7,998 nt of DNA from Pseudomonadales bacterium (GCA_029244465.1 JAQWQN010000027.1:1-7998); one strand, 5' to 3'; positions 1 to 6,872 are shown, counted from the first letter of the stretch. The notes: a model not told the origin generated them from the sequence alone. A program made the numbers and translations.

Positions 1-2
1 CA

Positions 3-809
3 CGTAGAAATGTCTTGGTCGAACAACGAGTGAAAGACACTGAGCGCGGAAAGGCAAAAACACAACAAGCGAAACGCTCAGTCCAAACGTTGATCAATCA
101 AAAAGCGTGTGGGTTGCGCCTACCCGCAGAGCTTGGCCGATTCTTAAGTGACGTTTGGAGCAAGGTCCTCACACTACAGTGGGTCAAATTTGGCGAAGAA
201 TCTCCAGAGTGGCAGCAAAGTGTCCACTCGCTCGACACGCTTTTGTGGGCACTTCAACCACTATCTGATCCAATTGATATCAGCCAGCGAGATCAGTTGA
301 AAGAAGACCTCATGGTCGCTCTAAAAAGCGCGACAGATGCATTAGGCACTCACAACGATCATGCAAAATCGTTTTTCTCCTGGCTGTCTGAGCATCTAAC
401 AGACCTTTCAAATAGCGATCGCGCTTTCATTGAAGAAGACGCGCCATCAAAGACCTCTAGTTCAAATGCTGAACTGGAAGACATTATCTTGACTCAGCCG
501 TTACTGACCGAAACCCACGCGAGTGACGCAGAGGAAGCAAGCCTGAAACTTTTCACAGAAGGCACATGGGTCGAAATCCAGAATAACGAGACCACACAGC
601 GCTGCAAACTTGCCACGGTGACACAACCAGATTGCAATTTTGTGTTTGTTAATAGACGCGGGATGAAAATTCTAGAACGCAGTATTCACGATATGCTAGA
701 GCTTATCCGCAGCGAGCGCATTCGCTTAATCGATGAGTCACAAGTCTTTGATCGAGCATTACAATCCGTCATTGGCAATCTTCGCAAATTGCACCAACAG
801 GCGTCATAA
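3..809 (+). CDS. DUF1631 family protein, C-terminal part (5' end outside window)
   Basis: The reading frame is open to the left edge of the window (first whole codon at 3-5) and ends at TAA 807-809. A TTG at 15 is an internal codon, not a convincing start, because no Shine-Dalgarno precedes it and the frame continues upstream. The fragment matches my memory of the C-terminal region of DUF1631 proteins, which are usually over 700 residues. Numbering from the TTG, a helical block near residues 30-80 has the family pattern of LPAEL, then a DVW-S-VL stretch, then a LDTLLWAL stretch. A linker rich in D, E, S and T follows at about 135-175. A compact terminal beta domain at about 180-260 contains GTWVEI, FVFVNRRG and VFDRALQSVIGNL. 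The biochemical function of the family is not established; a cytoplasmic location is inferred from the lack of membrane segments. The gene converges on ribE. Family assignment is fairly sure; no function is assigned. Confidence 0.8.
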   Translation, partial: RRNVLVEQRVKDTERGKAKTQQAKRSVQTLINQKACGLRLPAELGRFLSDVWSKVLTLQWVKFGEESPEWQQSVHSLDTLLWALQPLSDPIDISQRDQLKEDLMVALKSATDALGTHNDHAKSFFSWLSEHLTDLSNSDRAFIEEDAPSKTSSSNAELEDIILTQPLLTETHASDAEEASLKLFTEGTWVEIQNNETTQRCKLATVTQPDCNFVFVNRRGMKILERSIHDMLELIRSERIRLIDESQVFDRALQSVIGNLRKLHQQAS

Positions 810-815
810 CGTGCG

Positions 816-1442
816 TCATAAATTGGAAGCAACCTGACGCTCAGACATAATGCGCTCTACAGTCTCCACGGTTGTCACGGTTTGGCCATCGACTTCTACG
901 TTAACCAAGCCACCCGCTTCTATCTGACCCAGCGTGGTCCGCGACAAGGTTTCTGGTATTAAGCTAACTTCAAACCAATTGTCTGCACGATCAAGCGACG
1001 AAACCGTAATACTCGCCCCGTCCAGGCCAATGAAACCTTTATGAAAGACGTATTTGAGCCATTTCGGTTCAAGATTGAATCTCAGTACGTGATCATGACC
1101 CTGCACGAACCGACCAGACAGTGGCGATGTGGCTGTGACATGTCCGGATAGTATGTGACCGCCAATCTCATCGCCAACGTGATAAGAGCGTTCTACATTA
1201 ACGAGGTCGCCAACCTCAAGGCGACCCAAATTTGTGGTTCGAAGAGACTCTGTGATGACATCAAAATGTACACGCCCCCGGACAACCCGTGTCACCGTTA
1301 GACACGTACCATTGACCGCTACGGACGCGCCGAGTTGAAGCGCGTTAGCCGTTGCGTCCATATCCAATACAAGTCTTACGAGGTCTCCCTCATCAACAAT
1401 CTCTCGCACGCTCACGAGGTCTTGGACGATGCCGGTAAACAT
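816..1442 (-). CDS. ribE: Riboflavin synthase, alpha chain (lumazine-binding family)
   Basis: This enzyme catalyses the last step of riboflavin synthesis: two molecules of 6,7-dimethyl-8-ribityllumazine are converted to riboflavin plus the pyrimidinedione precursor. It is cytoplasmic and works as a trimer in characterised members. The 208-residue product is close to the E. coli enzyme (about 213). It starts with the hallmark MFTGIV and contains two lumazine-binding repeats, about 1-96 and 97-190. Repeat 1 carries VNGTCLTV (43-50, with the conserved Cys47) and repeat 2 the matching LDGASITV (140-147). The conserved GGHILSGHV sits at 94-102. The start at 1442 is chosen over an in-frame ATG at 1496 because MFTGIV is the universal N-terminus and GAGG lies 8 nt upstream. 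The gene stands alone between the TonB operon terminator and the convergent DUF1631 gene, away from other rib genes. No FMN riboswitch is visible in its short leader. In E. coli the same gene is called ribC or ribE. Confidence 0.97.
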   Translation of the reverse strand: MFTGIVQDLVSVREIVDEGDLVRLVLDMDATANALQLGASVAVNGTCLTVTRVVRGRVHFDVITESLRTTNLGRLEVGDLVNVERSYHVGDEIGGHILSGHVTATSPLSGRFVQGHDHVLRFNLEPKWLKYVFHKGFIGLDGASITVSSLDRADNWFEVSLIPETLSRTTLGQIEAGGLVNVEVDGQTVTTVETVERIMSERQVASNL

Positions 1443-1450
1443 AACTGGTA

Positions 1451-1454
1451 CCTC
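1451..1454 (-). promoter_or_regulatory. Ribosome binding site that fixes the ribE start
   Basis: GAGG on the minus strand lies 8 nt before the ATG at 1442. It supports starting riboflavin synthase at MFTGIV and not at the in-frame ATG 54 nt upstream, which lies just after the operon terminator hairpin. Confidence 0.7.
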
Positions 1455-1499
1455 AAACGCGAATTCTGTTCGATTGCCAATGCTCAATCCTGGCAACGA

Positions 1500-1527
1500 A
1501 ACGAAAAGACCGGCAGGAAGCCGGTCT
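1500..1527 (-). terminator. Rho-independent terminator of the TonB operon
   Basis: Positions 1507-1514 (AGACCGGC) and 1520-1527 (GCCGGTCT) form a perfect 8-bp, GC-rich stem with a 5-nt loop. Read on the minus strand, the hairpin is followed by a T-rich run (TTTTCGTTTC, to about 1498). It begins 25 nt after the TAG of the TPR gene (1553-1555), as expected for the end of the six-gene operon. No comparable T-run follows on the plus strand, so the signal points toward ribE. It implies that ribE is transcribed mainly from its own promoter, between about 1445 and 1500, or by read-through. Confidence 0.85.
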
Positions 1528-1552
1528 ATGGATCGTCTAAATTGCGGATTTT

Positions 1553-2869
1553 CTAGCTAGCTTCGGCCAACTTCTGCAAGCGGATTTTTTCTCGATCGAT
1601 ATACGTAATCCACGAAGCACAAATTCTTTGATTATTAGAATCCTTTTCTTTTCGGGATTCGTTGCGACAGGAAACAAACGACCCTCTGGCATCATTCAGG
1701 TTATCTTGGTTGAAAAGACACATACCCCGCACGACATAGGTACTTTGACGTTTGGACAAACCACCCTTATTTAGCGCGCCATTGGCAGCCGTCACACACT
1801 CTGAAAACTTATCCGCTTCCAAATAGAGATACGCTAGGCGTTCAAATATTTTGCCATCGTCAGCAAGCTTTGCCGCATCCTCAAAAACCGGAATGGCTTT
1901 ATCTACTTCCTGCGAGAGTTGCCAAGCTTGTCCAAGAGAACGTAGGTTTCTGGCGCTAGCCTCAATGACGTCTTCTTCAATCCCTTTTTCCAAAACCAAA
2001 GCAGCGCGAAACGCTACTTCTTCTTGCATCAACAAACCAGCCAAGTTGGTAAGGTCAGTTTCTTTTGTCAAGAAATCACCAGCATACGCAGTTTCCATTG
2101 TATGTAATTGGCTTTTTTCATCACCGGTCGTGCCATGTACACCTGCAAGTTGTATCCAATACTCTCGTTTCGGGAATTCCTGTACCATAATTTCTAGGAT
2201 CTCTAGAACCCGTGGCCAGTTCTCATTCTCGTAGTGAAGGAAATTTGCCAGTTGCCACCAATTCTCTTTGACGTCGGTGCCGCGTTCGATTGCCATCGCA
2301 ATGCCCATCTCGATTTGCACCACGGCTTTATCGAATTCCTTCATCTGATAGTAAACTTGGCCCATAAAGATACGAGGTTGGGGGCCAGGATTGTCTGCCT
2401 TGGTAATCCATATTTCCATGTAATCCAATGCATCTTGATACGCTTCTTCAACGAAGCTCAACTGCGCGAGCGTATAAAGCGTCGTCGATTCTAACCCTTC
2501 CGGTATGTCCTCGCCTTGGGCTACGACAAGTTTGTATTGTTCAATAGCCTTCAGATAGTCTTCTTTAAGAAACCACACATAACCGAGCATATTTCGGACT
2601 TGGCCGATTTCGTTACCGTTGAATCGCCGGCTGCGATTCAGCATCTCCTCTAACAGTTCAATCGCGAGGTTGTTGTCTTTGAGATCGATCGCTTCCTGCG
2701 CTTCAGCCAAACGTTTGTAGACTGACTCGCTCATCGAGGGTACGCGCCGCGTCTTTTGCGGCTTCTTCTTCTCCTCAGCAGCCTGTCCTTCAATAGAAAA
2801 CACAGGTTGAACGGCAAACACCACCAGGGTCGCCGCACACATGGATAATACTTTGCGTAATTTAATCAT
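1553..2869 (-). CDS. Periplasmic TPR-repeat protein, last gene of the TonB operon
   Basis: The product has 438 residues. An N-terminal signal peptide (basic MIKLRK, then a hydrophobic stretch at about 8-24, with possible cleavage after GQA at 28-30) indicates export. A short charged KKK-rich linker follows. The remainder is helical with tetratricopeptide-like periodicity: clear units around 52-84 (AEAQEAIDLKDNNLAIELLE), 92-118, 129-155, 166-195 and 313-340, with weaker units between. Cysteines at 358, 384, 401 and 417 cluster in the C-terminal part. TPR proteins usually bind other proteins, and a gene of this type sits at this position in TtpC-TonB2 operons of Vibrio and relatives. Its exact role is poorly known; a scaffold for the TonB machinery is inference. 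The start at 2869 is preferred over in-frame ATGs up to 2983, because those overlap tonB and would bury the signal peptide. Its Shine-Dalgarno overlaps the tonB stop, suggesting coupled translation. Confidence 0.85.
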   Translation of the reverse strand: MIKLRKVLSMCAATLVVFAVQPVFSIEGQAAEEKKKPQKTRRVPSMSESVYKRLAEAQEAIDLKDNNLAIELLEEMLNRSRRFNGNEIGQVRNMLGYVWFLKEDYLKAIEQYKLVVAQGEDIPEGLESTTLYTLAQLSFVEEAYQDALDYMEIWITKADNPGPQPRIFMGQVYYQMKEFDKAVVQIEMGIAMAIERGTDVKENWWQLANFLHYENENWPRVLEILEIMVQEFPKREYWIQLAGVHGTTGDEKSQLHTMETAYAGDFLTKETDLTNLAGLLMQEEVAFRAALVLEKGIEEDVIEASARNLRSLGQAWQLSQEVDKAIPVFEDAAKLADDGKIFERLAYLYLEADKFSECVTAANGALNKGGLSKRQSTYVVRGMCLFNQDNLNDARGSFVSCRNESRKEKDSNNQRICASWITYIDREKIRLQKLAEAS

Positions 2870-2876
2870 ATTTGCG

Positions 2877-2880
2877 CTCC
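2877..2880 (-). promoter_or_regulatory. Ribosome binding site of the TPR gene, overlapping the tonB stop
   Basis: GGAG lies 7 nt before the ATG at 2869, and its first G is the last base of the tonB TAG (2880-2882). This decides the start of the TPR gene and suggests that ribosomes finishing tonB can reinitiate on it. Confidence 0.7.
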
Positions 2881-3482
2881 TAACCATCCTGCAGTTCAAA
2901 GGTGATTCGATTGCGCACTCCGGCGACATCGATTGCCTCACCATTGACAACTTTCGGCTTGTATTTGAACTTGAGTGCAGCATTCATCGCCGCCCGGTCA
3001 AAAATGCCAGGAGGCTTTGATTCCACGACTATCGGATTAATCACTGACCCGGTGCGGGTCACGACGAATTCGAGAATGACGTAGCCCTCTATGCCCCGAG
3101 TTTGCGCGCGGCGCGGATAGACCGGCGCCACCTTGACGATGGGCAGGTATTCACCATCTGAACTAAATCCACCACCACCAATATTCAAATCAACATTGAC
3201 ATCAACAGCGCCCACATCGACGCCAGTTGATACGTCAGAAGACTCAAATTGAGGCTTGGGCATATCTGGCGGCGGTTCATCCGGCGGGGGTGGCGGTTTT
3301 GGCTTACGTTGCTTGGTTTGAATTTCCTCATCATCGGTCAATCGAACCATATCGAGAAGTTTACCTTTCACACCTTCGTCGATATTGGCTTCATCATTAG
3401 AAATGACGGCTTGCATAACTAGGAACAGGAGGAAAGTAACCACCAACCCCAGCGCGACCCCAATTGCATATCTTACGATCAT
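2880..3482 (-). CDS. tonB: TonB energy transducer, TonB2-like
   Basis: TonB carries energy from the ExbB/ExbD motor across the periplasm to outer-membrane TonB-dependent receptors. The 200-residue protein has one N-terminal membrane anchor (about 5-28) with a very short cytoplasmic end. Next come an acidic stretch (29-53) and a short proline-rich spacer (about 59-77, PKPPPPPDEPPPDMPKP). A Val/Asp/Gly-rich linker spans about 83-108. The C-terminal TonB domain (PF03544 type) runs from about 112 to 200, with VYPRRAQTRGIEG at 121-133 and FDRAAMNAALKFKYKP at 161-176. The anchor has no histidine, unlike the functionally important His of E. coli TonB; together with the short proline region this fits the TonB2 class. 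The start has an upstream AGG 7 nt away, and exbD ends 8 nt before it. The family call is firm; the receptors it serves cannot be read from this window. Confidence 0.95.
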   Translation of the reverse strand: MIVRYAIGVALGLVVTFLLFLVMQAVISNDEANIDEGVKGKLLDMVRLTDDEEIQTKQRKPKPPPPPDEPPPDMPKPQFESSDVSTGVDVGAVDVNVDLNIGGGGFSSDGEYLPIVKVAPVYPRRAQTRGIEGYVILEFVVTRTGSVINPIVVESKPPGIFDRAAMNAALKFKYKPKVVNGEAIDVAGVRNRITFELQDG

Positions 3483-3490
3483 AGGCTTAC

Positions 3491-3901
3491 CTAATTTTTC
3501 TCGGTGGAGATTGCTACTTCACGCAATCCAGCGGCTCTGGCGGCGTTCAAAACTGCCATCAGCTTTTCGTTGGTCGATTGCTTATCCGCCTGGACAACCA
3601 ACCCGCCTTTTGGGTTTTCTGCGTGCAGTTTTTCGATGTGCGCTCGCACTGTGGCGGGATCGACGCGTTTCTTATCTATCCAAATTTCGCCGTTTGGGCT
3701 AACTGCAATCAGCATGGAAACCGTTGGCTTTTGTTCCGCAGTCAGTGCATCTGGGCGTAATACCTGAATCCCAGACTGCTTAATGAAAGTCGCCGTGACA
3801 ATAAAAAAGATCAACATGATGAAGACCACGTCCAACATCGGCGTCAGATTAATATCGGCATTTTCGTCCGATTGCCCTCTTCTTCGCATCTTTCTTCGCA
3901 T
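3491..3901 (-). CDS. exbD: ExbD/TolR family biopolymer transport protein
   Basis: ExbD is a stator-motor subunit that works with ExbB to convert proton motive force into movement of TonB. The 136-residue protein has a basic cytoplasmic N-terminus (about 1-15), one membrane helix (about 23-41) and a periplasmic ExbD/TolR domain (about 45-133). The signature DINLTPMLDVVFIMLIFF is at 16-33. Asp24 matches the membrane aspartate that is essential for proton coupling in E. coli ExbD (Asp25) and TolR. The length is close to the usual 130-145 residues. AGGAG lies 6 nt before the ATG, and the exbB stop is 20 bp upstream. A TolR identity is unlikely, since the neighbours are tonB and ttpC and not tolA, tolB or pal. 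Confidence 0.95.
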   Translation of the reverse strand: MRRKMRRRGQSDENADINLTPMLDVVFIMLIFFIVTATFIKQSGIQVLRPDALTAEQKPTVSMLIAVSPNGEIWIDKKRVDPATVRAHIEKLHAENPKGGLVVQADKQSTNEKLMAVLNAARAAGLREVAISTEKN

Positions 3902-3921
3902 TGCGTACTCCTAATGCCCGA

Positions 3922-4440
3922 TCAGTGATCGAGTGTGAGGTGGTCTTCAAATAGCTCAATCTCGAAGTCGACCTTGCCTCTTAACCAGGTACTTCCAACA
4001 AGCCCCGATAGTGCGGCAATCATGCCTGACATCGTTGGGATGGTGGCCATGGAGACCCCCGCCGCCATTGATCGCGCGTTGCCCCCTTGCGTGGCCATGG
4101 CATCAAAGACAGTAATCATCCCCGTAACCGTTCCTAGTAACCCAAAGAGCGGGCACAGCGCGACGCAGGTCAGAATGATGGGTAATGATCCGGTAATGCT
4201 GTCTGCAGCCTCAGAAATCAAGCCCTCTCGAACCTGATGTGCCGTCCAGGAGGTACGCTCTTCGCGCCCCTCCCACTTTTCGGTCGCACGACGGACAAGA
4301 TCCTTGTGCTCTGTTTGAAAGAACCACATTCTTTCGAATATCAGCGTCCACATCAGGAAAGTGATCATCGCGATGAGCCAAAGCACATCGCCTCCCATTT
4401 CCATAAAACGTGTAATTGCTAAAAAAGCGTCGCCTAACAT
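3922..4440 (-). CDS. exbB: ExbB-like proton channel protein (short paralogue, ExbB2 type)
   Basis: This inner-membrane MotA/TolQ/ExbB family protein pairs with ExbD as the proton-driven motor of the TonB system. The 172-residue product is shorter than E. coli ExbB (about 244) but typical for ExbB2 proteins of TtpC-type operons. Three membrane helices are visible: about 17-37, 86-110 and 128-152. The family signature CPLFGLLGTVTGM is at 96-108 in helix 2. Helix 3 reads GVSMATIPTMSGMIAALSG, which departs from the usual ALxTTxxGLxVAIP pattern that the TtpC paralogue next door retains. It has no signal peptide and no large periplasmic domain. AAGGAG lies 8 nt before the ATG, and ttpC ends 27 bp upstream. 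The family call is firm. Specialisation relative to TtpC is inferred from the sequence difference. Confidence 0.93.
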   Translation of the reverse strand: MLGDAFLAITRFMEMGGDVLWLIAMITFLMWTLIFERMWFFQTEHKDLVRRATEKWEGREERTSWTAHQVREGLISEAADSITGSLPIILTCVALCPLFGLLGTVTGMITVFDAMATQGGNARSMAAGVSMATIPTMSGMIAALSGLVGSTWLRGKVDFEIELFEDHLTLDH

Positions 4441-4467
4441 ATGGGCTACTCCTTACCGACTCACCCT

Positions 4468-5934
4468 CTAACCTAGAGGCTGTCCGTTTTTCTCTGCGTG
4501 TTCAGCAATGATGCCTGCACTTTGCTCTTCGATAACGTGAATGATAGATTTTGACCGTGCATTCACGAGTGCGTGCAATAGCGTTGTCGGTATCGCGACA
4601 CAAAGACCTAGAACGGTAGTCATCAGTGCTTTCGATATACCACTTGCCATCGTCTTCGGATCCCCGGCGCCAAACAAGGTAATGGCTTGGAATGTTTCGA
4701 TCATCCCGATAACAGTTCCCAAAAGACCCGTCAGAGGCGCCACAACTGAGATCACCTGGATGAGGGCAATATTCCGGGTCAAACGAGGCGTCTCTCCAAG
4801 TATCGCTTCACCGAGCTTCAACTCCAGCGTCTCGACATCAACCTCTTTGTTTTCGTCGTAAACTGTCAAGACTCTGCCCAAAGGATTGTCATCGCTTGGC
4901 GTTGGGTTCTTGCGTTGCGCGTTGACTTTCACACCGACCAGAGAGAGCGTGATGAGACGCTCCAGGGCAAGAAGCACACCTAAGAAACCACCAAGAATAA
5001 TGATCGCGCCAACCGTGCCGCCCTGACCATCACAAAATGGTAAGTAGCACTCCGCAACCGCGCCGATGGAACCGATTTGCTCGTCCAGCGTTGCAGCTTG
5101 AATAAGCAGTGCTAATAGAGACCCGCGCAGCGGATCTATCGAAAACTCGATAATTTCGCCTGGCGCACCGGCCAACACGGCTTCAGCGGTCGCTACGTGG
5201 CGTCCAGTGGGTTGCCGCGCGAGTTCAATAATCGATTGTGTGTCAGGGTCCCACTGGAGGTACTGGTTATCGCCCAATAGTGCATACGAGCCCACCCGAA
5301 CGATATCAGTCGTGATTTTTTCGCCTGACAGCTTTGTAATTGTGCCTTGGAATCTGGCAACGTTGCCTGACTCGGTCATTTCACGCTGCAGTTCGTACCA
5401 AATCGTTTCCATCTCATCGATGGAGGCAAGCTTACTAGCGGTACCCATATCTTTAGCTAACTGACCAAGCCATTCACCACGATCCGCATATTGCGATGAG
5501 ATTAAAGAGGCTTCAAAAAGGCCGCGCGTATCACCAGCAACTTGCTGCAACACCCCAAACAATTCCCGCAGGGAGCCGAGACGCTTGTCTAACTGCTCGG
5601 TTAAGTCCCCGATACGGATTTCATTTTCTTCGAACTGAGTTTCCAAGCGGTCTGATCGACGCTCTTCTCTCGTGCGCTCGGCTTCCGCGTCACGCAACAG
5701 CTGCGCTTGCTCAGCTTTTTGGCTAGTAAACCGTTGTTCCCGTGCAAGGTGCAGCTTAGACTCTACAACTCGACGATCTTTGACGTTACCGAGCAACTCT
5801 TCGAGAGAGTTTGCTTCAATCACCTCAAGATCAGCACCTGCTACCTCAGCCTCTTGCCCATAGGCGAGCGGCAACCATGCGAGTAACGCGCCAGCCACGA
5901 CAGATTGTGTGAGTTTTCTTATATCTATTTTCAT
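4468..5934 (-). CDS. ttpC: TtpC: exported coiled-coil arm fused to a MotA/TolQ/ExbB channel domain
   Basis: TtpC is a TonB2-associated inner-membrane protein, required for TonB2-dependent iron uptake in Vibrio. The 488-residue product begins with a signal peptide (about 1-26, AYG then QEA). A charged helical, probably coiled-coil stretch follows at about 45-130. A mixed periplasmic domain spans about 190-270 and holds DIVRVGSYALL (210-220) and DPLRGSLLALL (267-277). The C-terminal channel domain has helices at about 308-332, 388-412 and 434-456, with PLTGLLGTVIGMIETFQ at 400-416 and ISKALMTTVLGLCVAIP at 433-449. Cys296 and Cys301 lie just before the first channel helix, on the periplasmic side by the predicted topology. 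The start codon overlaps the previous stop (ATGA, 5931-5934) and has GGAGG 7 nt upstream (5942-5946), so translation is probably coupled to the DUF3450 gene. Length and architecture match known TtpC proteins, which are much longer than ordinary ExbB. Confidence 0.92.
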   Translation of the reverse strand: MKIDIRKLTQSVVAGALLAWLPLAYGQEAEVAGADLEVIEANSLEELLGNVKDRRVVESKLHLAREQRFTSQKAEQAQLLRDAEAERTREERRSDRLETQFEENEIRIGDLTEQLDKRLGSLRELFGVLQQVAGDTRGLFEASLISSQYADRGEWLGQLAKDMGTASKLASIDEMETIWYELQREMTESGNVARFQGTITKLSGEKITTDIVRVGSYALLGDNQYLQWDPDTQSIIELARQPTGRHVATAEAVLAGAPGEIIEFSIDPLRGSLLALLIQAATLDEQIGSIGAVAECYLPFCDGQGGTVGAIIILGGFLGVLLALERLITLSLVGVKVNAQRKNPTPSDDNPLGRVLTVYDENKEVDVETLELKLGEAILGETPRLTRNIALIQVISVVAPLTGLLGTVIGMIETFQAITLFGAGDPKTMASGISKALMTTVLGLCVAIPTTLLHALVNARSKSIIHVIEEQSAGIIAEHAEKNGQPLG

Positions 5935-6734
5935 TGTGCTGCCTCCGCGCCGTGAATCGGAATGCTAAACATGTCCTGGGTCGCTTGCTGCCTCGCCATG
6001 CGAATACCCTGGCGAACGGAAGCCTGATAGCCATCTCCGATAGCCTCATAGGCCCTAGTGTTTCTATTATACATCCCTGACTCACTGCCATCTGGCGTTT
6101 GGTAAACCAAGGCAACTCTGCCGACCTTCAGGATGTCGACCTTTCGTTCTGTACCGGCAATCTCAATGGTGTCCCCATAGGTTTCCATTGTGCGACCGTA
6201 TTCGTTTTCAATTTGGTAAGCCCGCAGCACCTGAGAAAACTTCTCTGACACAGCGACGTCGGCCCGATCCATCATTTCTCTGAGACGTTCGATTCGCTCA
6301 GACCGCTCCTTTATGAGAAAAGGGATATCCAACTCTACGAACTGCTCAAGACCGTCGATCATACGTAACATCAGCGGTGTGATTTGGCGCTCGATAACCG
6401 TCACCTTATCGATTGATGCGCTAAGCTCCGTCATTTCACGCTCTTGGTTACCAATCTGCTTCTCGAGTTGGCGGTTGTATACGCGCAAGCCCTCGATTTC
6501 TTTAAGCACTGTTTTGTACTCATTGAGCAACTTCCGCGTCTCCTCAGTCAAAGAATCAATCTTTGTCTGCGACCGCAGGCTAGCCTGGTTCATTTGATCA
6601 GCCACTTGAAAAATATCATTGAGAGTAGTGGCGTTCGACGATGCGCTGAAGAGTGTCATCGTTAAGCCGATGAATATCGCCCCGAAGCGATGTATCGGTT
6701 GCCTACTCCAAGGCTTGTGCATGCATTTTTTCAT
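5931..6734 (-). CDS. DUF3450 family periplasmic coiled-coil protein, first gene of the TonB operon
   Basis: The 267-residue product starts with a basic N-terminus and hydrophobic core (about 17-31), with a likely signal peptidase site after SNA (33-35). A long charged helical region at about 45-115 has heptad-like spacing typical of a coiled coil. Next comes the stretch EQFVELDIPFLIKERSER (130-147), which I recall as characteristic of DUF3450 (PF11932). A C-terminal part (about 185-260) contains DILKVGRVALVYQTPDG at 200-216. Genes of this family are regularly first in TtpC-TonB2 operons of Gammaproteobacteria. The molecular function is not established; a periplasmic partner of TtpC is the natural inference. 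AGGA lies 7 nt before the ATG at 6734; an in-frame ATG at 6722 is a less likely alternative. No gene lies between it and the 457-bp upstream region, so the operon promoter should be there. Confidence 0.88.
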   Translation of the reverse strand: MKKCMHKPWSRQPIHRFGAIFIGLTMTLFSASSNATTLNDIFQVADQMNQASLRSQTKIDSLTEETRKLLNEYKTVLKEIEGLRVYNRQLEKQIGNQEREMTELSASIDKVTVIERQITPLMLRMIDGLEQFVELDIPFLIKERSERIERLREMMDRADVAVSEKFSQVLRAYQIENEYGRTMETYGDTIEIAGTERKVDILKVGRVALVYQTPDGSESGMYNRNTRAYEAIGDGYQASVRQGIRMARQQATQDMFSIPIHGAEAAQ

Positions 6735-6842
6735 TACAACTTCCTACTGGAAAGATCCGTTCAAATCGATCGTTGGTTAGTTTTCATTTGCTGCCAGTTT
6801 AATGGTCAGCTTCCCCACGTTCCTTTTAATTTTCGCGCTAGG

Positions 6843-6872
6843 TTTACAACCTCTCGCAAACTTCTACAACAA
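6843..6872 (-). promoter_or_regulatory. Candidate sigma70 promoter for the TonB operon, overlapping an inverted repeat
   Basis: On the minus strand TTGTTG (6867-6872) is followed after 18 nt by TGTAAA (6843-6848), matching the -35 and -10 consensus at 3 and 4 of 6 positions. The -10 lies inside the inverted repeat AGGTTTACAACCT (6840-6852), an arrangement that would suit a repressor site. The leader to the DUF3450 start would be about 100 nt. The matches are weak, so this is only a candidate. Confidence 0.3.

Noticed and set aside
1443..1552. FMN riboswitch upstream of ribE
   Set aside because: The leader is too short once the terminator is set aside, and the conserved RFN element motifs are absent; the visible hairpin is a plain 8-bp terminator stem.
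2870..2983. Longer N-terminus of the TPR protein, starting inside tonB
   Set aside because: The extension would be coded antiparallel to no signal and would overlap tonB by about 100 bp. The start at 2869 has a good Shine-Dalgarno and gives a normal signal peptide.
3491..4440. TolQ/TolR (Tol-Pal) identity for the ExbB/ExbD pair
   Set aside because: The neighbours are tonB and ttpC, with no tolA, tolB, pal or ybgC, and the short ExbB with its divergent helix 3 fits the TonB2-type operon.
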